From contig JAYKAV010003084.1 in the NCBI GenBank assembly GCA_035582835.1, positions 157,333 to 221,332 on the forward strand: a stretch of DNA of 64,000 bases. The letters run 5' to 3'. Both the position numbers and the translations under genes were made by a program. This stretch comes from Phoebastria nigripes (taxonomy: Eukaryota > Chordata > Aves > Procellariiformes > Diomedeidae). The notes below the pieces were generated by a model, which did no database searches, was not told where the DNA came from, and saw nothing but the letters and a program-made list of their open reading frames with translations. Of the stretch, positions 57,791 to 64,000 are shown one piece after another (positions within the stretch are counted from its first letter, which is position 1; each line of letters begins with the position of its first letter).

Positions 57791-60700
57791 ATGTACTTCA
57801 TCTGTCTTGGTAGTGATACCACTTGACCATGAGCAGGTAGGAAGGGCAGTCTGGAGTCCTCACAAACTGATGAGATCAGAATGCAGGTCAGTCTTTATAT
57901 AACATATTTGCGGAAGGAATGTCATAACCTGAGAGTATTTTAGACCTCAAGACACCTGTACCTGGCAGGTTAGGATGAGCACATAGCCTGAGACACCATA
58001 TGGTGATTGGTAGTATATGGATTGGTGATACATGTGATCAAAGTGTGACGGAGAAGTACAGTCACAGAAAGACCATAAAATGTGTTAGAATTAATTGCAT
58101 TATAAAATAAAGAAGTATAAGAGAATAGTCATTTATTTTGGAATCAGAATGATAGAAGGGACATATACATACAATATGTGCCCAGTCAATCAAAGAGCTG
58201 ATTACAGTTTTTGTTATAATAATAGCAGTTATATTATGTAAACAGCACTCAATCATGATATAGCTAATTCACAGATGTATGACAGAAATAAAACCTCTTG
58301 GTCAATTCATTGAGGTGAAAAATCCTAACAGCCAGAGAAAATCCAGAGGCAATTATGAAGCTGACAATGAATGAAAATATTTCCAGTATTAAAAAATACC
58401 CAAAACAGGCAATTGTTTTTGTTTGCGTGTTTATCTTTAATTCCTCATTCCCTGTGCAGGCTGAATATTGCAACATTGAGAGCTTGAGGGTAAAATGGAA
58501 TCTTTATGCACACAGAAGTGATTTCATTCTTTTTTATTTTGAAGTTGAGATAAAAGCAATGAATTAACAAAGGGGAAAGCAAATGGACTTATAAAATGCT
58601 TGAGTTTTTACAGCAGTAGGTGATATCGATTACATAGACAAAGACTTTTTTTCAAAGACGTAATTTGAAGGTGATGGTTTCTTTCAAAATAAAAAACAGG
58701 TTGTAGCTGAAATCTATGGGAAATCTAGCTGGGGAATCTATGTTCTTTAGTATTAATGATATGAGTTGAGGATTATAATAAAAATCTGACGTAAAGGGGA
58801 GGTAGGGTTCTTTTCTACGGATTTCAAATAAATTGTTCTGATTTTGCTTTGTAACTGCAATGAGAATACTACCTTTAAGGACTTAATAGAGTATGAGGAG
58901 GTAGACAGGATTCCAGATAGATCTTGGAAAAGAAAATCCTTCCTATCATGCATTTCATATAATGCCAATGAAACTTACATGTGTTTTATGACAGTAAGGT
59001 AGTGGCTCAGATTCACTTAAGGATTTGTAGCATAGTATTTATTTCCTGAATTTACTCTCTTCAGTCTCGGGTTCTTCATGTTTCCAGAAATATTTATAAG
59101 GAGGCCAAAGTACTGTTCCATCATCTATTGTGCCCTCATCATAACTCCCTTGGTCTGAAATGCTTTCAAAGTACCTGGTTAAGACTGGCAAGTCCAGAAC
59201 AGGACAGGGGAGCTTGTTAAAAACAAATGAAAGAAATGCCTAGACATATGAAGTTGGTTCATTGTTTCTAGGGGAAAACATTTATTTAGAGGTTGAAAGA
59301 CATGTCATCTCTGAGTATTGGTGTTAGCAGGACTCTCAGAAGTTGTCTTAATTTTGTCAGTTTAACGTGAAGTTCTGTTCCAGAAGAAAATCTTTGTAAA
59401 ACAACACCTTCTTTGCTTCCCTGCGTATCATTCTAAGAATCTACATTCAATATTAAGACCCTTGACACCAAAAGTTTCCTGGTGCTTTGATTTCTCTCAA
59501 GAGTCCGCCAGGGCATCTAAATGTCTGCTTCTGGGCACACCTGCAAGCACATACATATTATCAGCTTTGAGCTCAAGCCTAAAGCCTGTTGGGAATCAGT
59601 GTAGACTTTTCTTTTGCCCATTTTGTGTTTGAGTTCCAGTCACATAGGCACACTTGGAGTACGTTTACTGCAGTGGGCCATGTAAAAGCACAAGTAAAGG
59701 AAGTGATTTTTTTTCTCCCTGCCTTTTGATCAAGAGGCATCCTTCTTCCCCATCCTTTACTGTACCAATTAGAGCAAATAGGGTTCCGGTCAAAGATGGG
59801 AGAGACTTGACTTTGCTTCCATCATGTGTCTAAAGAAACTCAACANAATGAACTCACCAGAAAGCCATATTTTAGTATGGGGAAATCTCTTGATTTTTAT
59901 TCTGGGGACACATTCCTTGTAAAAATGATTGAACATTCATTGGGCCAAATATGAGACAGACATAGCAAGCAAACAAGCAAATGAAGTTATGGCTTAGCAT
60001 TTCTAGCTTTGGCTGCAGTTAATATATGATATAAGATACCAAGAGCAACAGACTAGAATCATTGTGTTGTTCTTCCTTTATCCCTAGGCTATAGAAAACA
60101 GTAAGCCTGACTGCTAGGCAACTGAATAAAATCATGTCTGGTTGAACTCTTTGAGAAAGAGATTGGACACATAGCTCCAGGAGGAGAGCTTATGTATTCC
60201 TGTCTTTCTCCTTCTACAGCCTCGGCCAGGCAGAAGTTCATCTTTGACAATCCACCTTGGTTACTGTGGGTGCTCCCTGGCTTTTGAGCTTTCTCTTTTT
60301 TCACACGTAGATTCCCCATATACAGCAAGACTTCAAAATACTAGCAGTGATTTTAAGCATCTCTGTTAATCTGTTTTCCATGGGATTTTCCAGGATAACA
60401 TAATGGATTTATGTCTGAGCTATTGAGAGAACAACTACAGAAGTACTTGTCGCATGTTTAGGCAAGTACTTTGGGGAACATATACAAGTTTGAAAGGCTA
60501 CTAATTCCCATTTTTCCTCAAATAGAGGTCTAATTAGTTGCCCACATCTCAGCTATTAAAAATGGCATGCCAGATTCTCAGCTGGTGAAAACTAATAATA
60601 CAGACTTAATACAGATAAAAACTTGGCAGACTGGATGAATAAGTTTTTTCCAAAGGCAGATTTACACTGACTGCAGTCAGATTATGTTTTTTACTATATG

Positions 60701-60829
60701 ATAATTTATAATAAAGATGCAAGATGACAAGACAGAAGTATGTTCACTGTTTTTCAAGGAGCCATTTGTCAAAATTGACCTTTTCTGTGGAAATATCTTC
60801 AGTTATTAGTCGATTCAGCTATCAAAGTT
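57791..60829. other. Gene-free unique DNA
   Basis: AT-rich and without recognisable exon or transposon. A phrase at about 57940-57995 (agacacctgtacctggcag) loosely echoes the repeat candidate at 29725-30075. N is at 59826. Confidence 0.45.
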
Positions 60830-60943
60830 ATAGAATCATAGAATCATTAAGGTTGGAAAAGACCTCTAAGATCATCGAGTCCAACCGTCAACCCAGCACC
60901 ACCATGCCCACTAAACCATGTCCCTAAGCACCTCATCTACACC
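60830..60943 (-). mobile_element. CR1 LINE 3' end, minus strand
   Basis: The plus strand starts atagaatcatagaatcatta, then ggttggaaaagacctctaag, catcgagtccaaccgtcaac, accatgcccactaaaccatg and ctaagcacctcatctacacc. This is the reverse complement of the tail and last coding bases of the same CR1 subfamily as 1-317 and 3462-4828 (it covers the equivalent of the RDMV stop region). It is 5'-truncated to about 114 bases. No target-site duplication is visible. Confidence 0.95.
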
Positions 60944-62479
60944 AGGAAAGAAAAATTGTGCCTGTCAATCATCATGGTTTTGCTGTAGCAAAGACTTCAG
61001 ACCTGTGAGAGTCCTTCTGGCTGTTACATTGTGGTTGCAAATGCACATAGGACTAAAGACGACACCAAGCAGCTCTCCTGTTTCAGTACCATAGTAACAT
61101 AAGCGAAGGATTTCTTTCCTGAATGCTCCAAGACAGACACTCAAATCCTGAAAAAAAAAAAAAAGAAACCATTGTTTCTTTTGCCCGGGAAAGAAACCTT
61201 TATGGGGAAATCCCTACAGAGGGCATCCAAGTTCCTTTGACCGTGAAATAATGCTCAATGGCAGCATTTGCACTGCACCATGAAGCAGGCTATTGCGACT
61301 GATCCTGGGAAAGACANCACTGGCATTGGAGTAGCACACAGTTACTCTTCTATGCTCAAGTCACAATTTGGGAGCCCTATTCCTTAATCCCTTGCTTGCA
61401 TAGGAGAGGAAGGCTCTAGCTCCCTCTTTCCTGCAAAAACATTTTAATGAAAAAGGCTTTATTCAATTTTTTTGTGTGTAGTAAACCAGGTTTTGCACTA
61501 CAGCATAGGATCAGGATTTTGAAAATCTATAATCTGTGATTTAGACTGTATGATTTTGGTTCACAGCCATCTCTGTCAGAAATAATTGGTTAGCAGGAGA
61601 TGAAATGGTGGTAATAATATTTCAGCAACACGGACTGAGAGCAAATGAGTTAATATGTATAAATAACTAAAACAGAGTTTACATTAAATAAAATTCTCTC
61701 CAAATGCNAGGTTATCTAAATTCCATTATCAAGAAGGCTGTAGCAATCATTTAAAAACCTGTATCTCATAATAGCTAAGGATCAGGAATGAAAATTATAA
61801 AGCTAAGTGAGTACTGGCAATACAGAAAAAAAAAGAAAGAGAAAGACTATCACTAATGAAGCAACCTCTATAAAGCTTTAACAGGAAAAACACGTCTTAA
61901 ATGAAAACATCTCAGGAGCAAAAGTGTTAGACTTGCAAGTTTATGTGCACATTTCAACCTGTACCCTTCATATGCAACAGTTCTGCATTGATTCGCTATT
62001 GTGAATATAATTAAATACTTTGATATGCAGAGGGGATTGCACTCAACATGAGATAAATCTGGAAGTAAATAAATCACCTGGATTTTAGTGATTGACTAGA
62101 GACTAATTTTTGTGACCTGATTACTTACAGTGCAAACAAGCAAGGGAAAGTGCTAGTCAGTGCACATATGTATATACATATATATGTTATAAGTCTAAAT
62201 AATAAATTGATCCAAAATCAGAAGAGTGTGAATGACTATGGCAAAAAAGGAGACAGAGGGAATGGGAATAAAAAGGGGGGATTCTTTAAGAAAGGTTTGT
62301 ATATCTGACATCTATACAACTACAGTGAAAAGGAGGACTGTTTTTGTTAAACACCTATGCTTGTTTCAGGGAGCAATAATGACAGCAATTAGAAATAAGG
62401 AAAACCCTAGAGGGTTTTAAGGTAAGATGAAATAAGGTAACTACTGCTATAAATGGGAAGATTCATAAGGAAAAACCCT
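60944..62479. other. Gene-free unique DNA
   Basis: An A14 tract is at 61151-61164. A self-complementary AT stretch (acatatgtatatacatatat) starts at about 62164. Nothing recognisable as exon or transposon is seen. N positions are at 61318 and 61708. Confidence 0.45.
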
Positions 62480-63925
62480 AAAGGTATCAGGTAAAAATCC
62501 ATAGCTGGTATTGCTAAGGATAATATGAATCAGTTTTTATAGTATATTAGATACAAAATGAATGTTAGGCTTGATATGAGCAATATAATAGGTGGAGATG
62601 GTAAAATTGTTAGCAGTGATGTAGAAAATGCAGAAGTGCTGAATAAATATTCCTTTCTTTACTTGGAAGAATGGGGATAATACACTCATATAAAGTACTT
62701 TCTGGTCCATTAGTAACTGGAAAGAATAAAATGAACTACAGGCCAACCTTTTAAAATCCACAGATCCCAATAACTCCCACTCAAGAGCCCTAAAATAGTG
62801 TGGCAGGTACAGCTGTGGCCTACTGGTGATAATTAATAATATAAATTGAATACTGGCTATAGTGTAGGATGCCGAACGAACGAGAATACTGTGCTAGTGT
62901 TCAAAGAAAGCAAGTGGAAAACTGGGCTGCCTAGTCTGATAGTACTAACAGGCAAAAGTGATGCAGGATTTGATTTTTAAGTGGAAGAATGCTTATATAG
63001 TCAGTCAGAAAAGATATGATTTTATTGAAATCATGACCTATCAAACAGATCTGATTCTATATTTTACAGGTTTGTGTGTTTCGTTGATAAAATTANCTGT
63101 AGATACTCTGAGATTTCTGTTGCACATTTGACACTGCTGAATAACTGTTTAAGAATCAGGTGATACAAATTAAATGAAAAACTTGAAGGAGATTGTGACA
63201 GTGGTGACATACCCTGACACAGTGATGTCAGTGAAGAGTCAGCATTGCATTGGTGAGTTTGTAGTGGGGCTTAATGATACAAAATAGCTTCAGGGATAAT
63301 CTGGAGCAAAATATTAAGTCATTGTGTTAAAATTTGAAGACAAAAAGATACTTGGCAGTATTGCCAAGAGCAGGATCAGTATTGAGCTGGTTGCATANGA
63401 GCTCTGTGTGTGGTGTCATGACGTGAAAGCATAGAAGGGAATAGAAACTAGAGAAAATGTTATGATTATATAAGGGATTGAAGAATACCCTATCTGTTAT
63501 GTTGTCACTTTTAAAAGAATGTTGAAAAATTGGAAAAGATACCAAAAAAGCTTAAAAGTAACAAGAGCTACAAAACATGCCTTAAAGAGCATAATAAAGA
63601 TGAAAAGAGAAGCTGCAAGAATTTGTTTATAGGGGAAAAAAAGAGTATTGAAAGCTGCAAGGGTATAGCAAATAAACACATAGGAAAATCAAGGCTGAAA
63701 GTTGAACAAGAATATAAATAAAAATTAGAAAAATATTTTTAATAGTGATGACAGTTCACCCCTGGAACAAGATTGATGGATTATATATTTTGGTGTGCCA
63801 GCAGAACAAATTGGTATGTCTCTCCTGAGAAGATATCTCACCCAAACAAGACTCAGACTGAATGCTGATTTAACTAGATGGATTAAATGGCCTCCAACTC
63901 TAAGAAGTCAGGGCACAGGTTTTTT
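62480..63925 (+). mobile_element. Ancient amniote-type CR1 LINE, large decayed ORF2 section
   Basis: Ordered matches to old amniote CR1 run for over 1.4 kb. They include tttttatagtatattagata, gtggagatggtaaaattgtt, gaaaatgcagaagtgctgaa, ctggtccattagtaactgga, cccactcaagagccctaaaa, tagtactaacaggcaaaag, tcaaacagatctgattctat, acaggtttgtgtgtttcgtt, gatttctgttgcacatttga (the motif-A area), then ttgaaaaattggaaaagata, acaagagctacaaaacatgc, aaatcaaggctgaaagttga and tgacagttcacccctggaac. The last part degrades at ggattaaatggcctccaact. It spans linker, RT and C-terminus but is riddled with stops and indels. Same old layer as 44740-45775 and opposite in orientation. The 5' edge is approximate. Confidence 0.75.
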
Positions 63926-64000
63926 CAAGTTTCCAACTGTTGAATGTGCCAATAGGTTACTTGTTTTTATAAGGATTTCTGAATGCCGTAGGCATCAGTT

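Noticed and set aside
1..64000. Endogenous retrovirus, tRNA, rRNA, CRISPR array or mitochondrial insert
   Set aside because: I looked for LTR pairs, retroviral motifs, clover-leaf box sequences, regularly spaced direct repeats and mitochondrial wording and saw none. A tool-based scan could still find short or decayed ones.

Overview
This window looks like vertebrate nuclear DNA from a bird, most likely a neoavian. It is AT-rich and CpG-poor, and no operons, ribosome binding sites or convincing exons are visible. The diagnostic signal is the retrotransposon content. Four CR1 LINE fragments carry avian 3' tails built on the octamer attctatg. Three belong to one subfamily (1-317, 3462-4828, and 60830-60943 on the minus strand) and one to a different subfamily (18120-18204). 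I find no intact protein-coding gene, tRNA, rRNA, CRISPR array or retroviral LTR. The window reads as intergenic DNA or the inside of a very long intron.

Layout. 1-317 is the 3' end of a CR1 whose 5' part lies outside the window. 3462-4828 is the main element: a 5'-truncated CR1 with most of its reverse transcriptase still open, one frameshift, and a possible 7-bp target-site duplication. Older layers are decayed non-LTR elements recognisable only from spaced word matches and order of motifs. They are an ancient amniote-type CR1 at 16245-16830 (+), another at 44740-45775 (-) and a third at 62480-63925 (+), a pyrimidine-rich L2/CR1-superfamily-like relic at 23605-24540 (+), and a possible L1/Tx1-type ORF2 C-terminus at 11026-11379 (+). 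There are also short fossil repeats: MIR/CORE-SINE-like pieces at 7224-7325 and 20600-20735, a near-palindromic MITE-like element at 34104-34233, and relics of a second palindromic family at 13258-13305 and 32120-32215.

Simple repeats include a three-phase trinucleotide array (17552-17629), a hexanucleotide array (31805-31858), a G-rich minisatellite carrying three CAGCTG E-boxes (19128-19192), and three long A/T homopolymers (11775-11823, 39154-39202, 54268-54357). Two of the homopolymers contain a single N. Two compositional islands stand out from the AT-rich background: a CpG-bearing patch at 53219-53700 and a GC-richer patch open on both strands at 57300-57790.

The genes do not work together as a system, because no functional gene is visible. 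I did not find a new biological system. What is worth following up is the age-stratified transposon record, the CR1 insertion junction, and a few candidate regulatory patches. All repeat-family assignments rest on recognition by eye and were not checked against a database.
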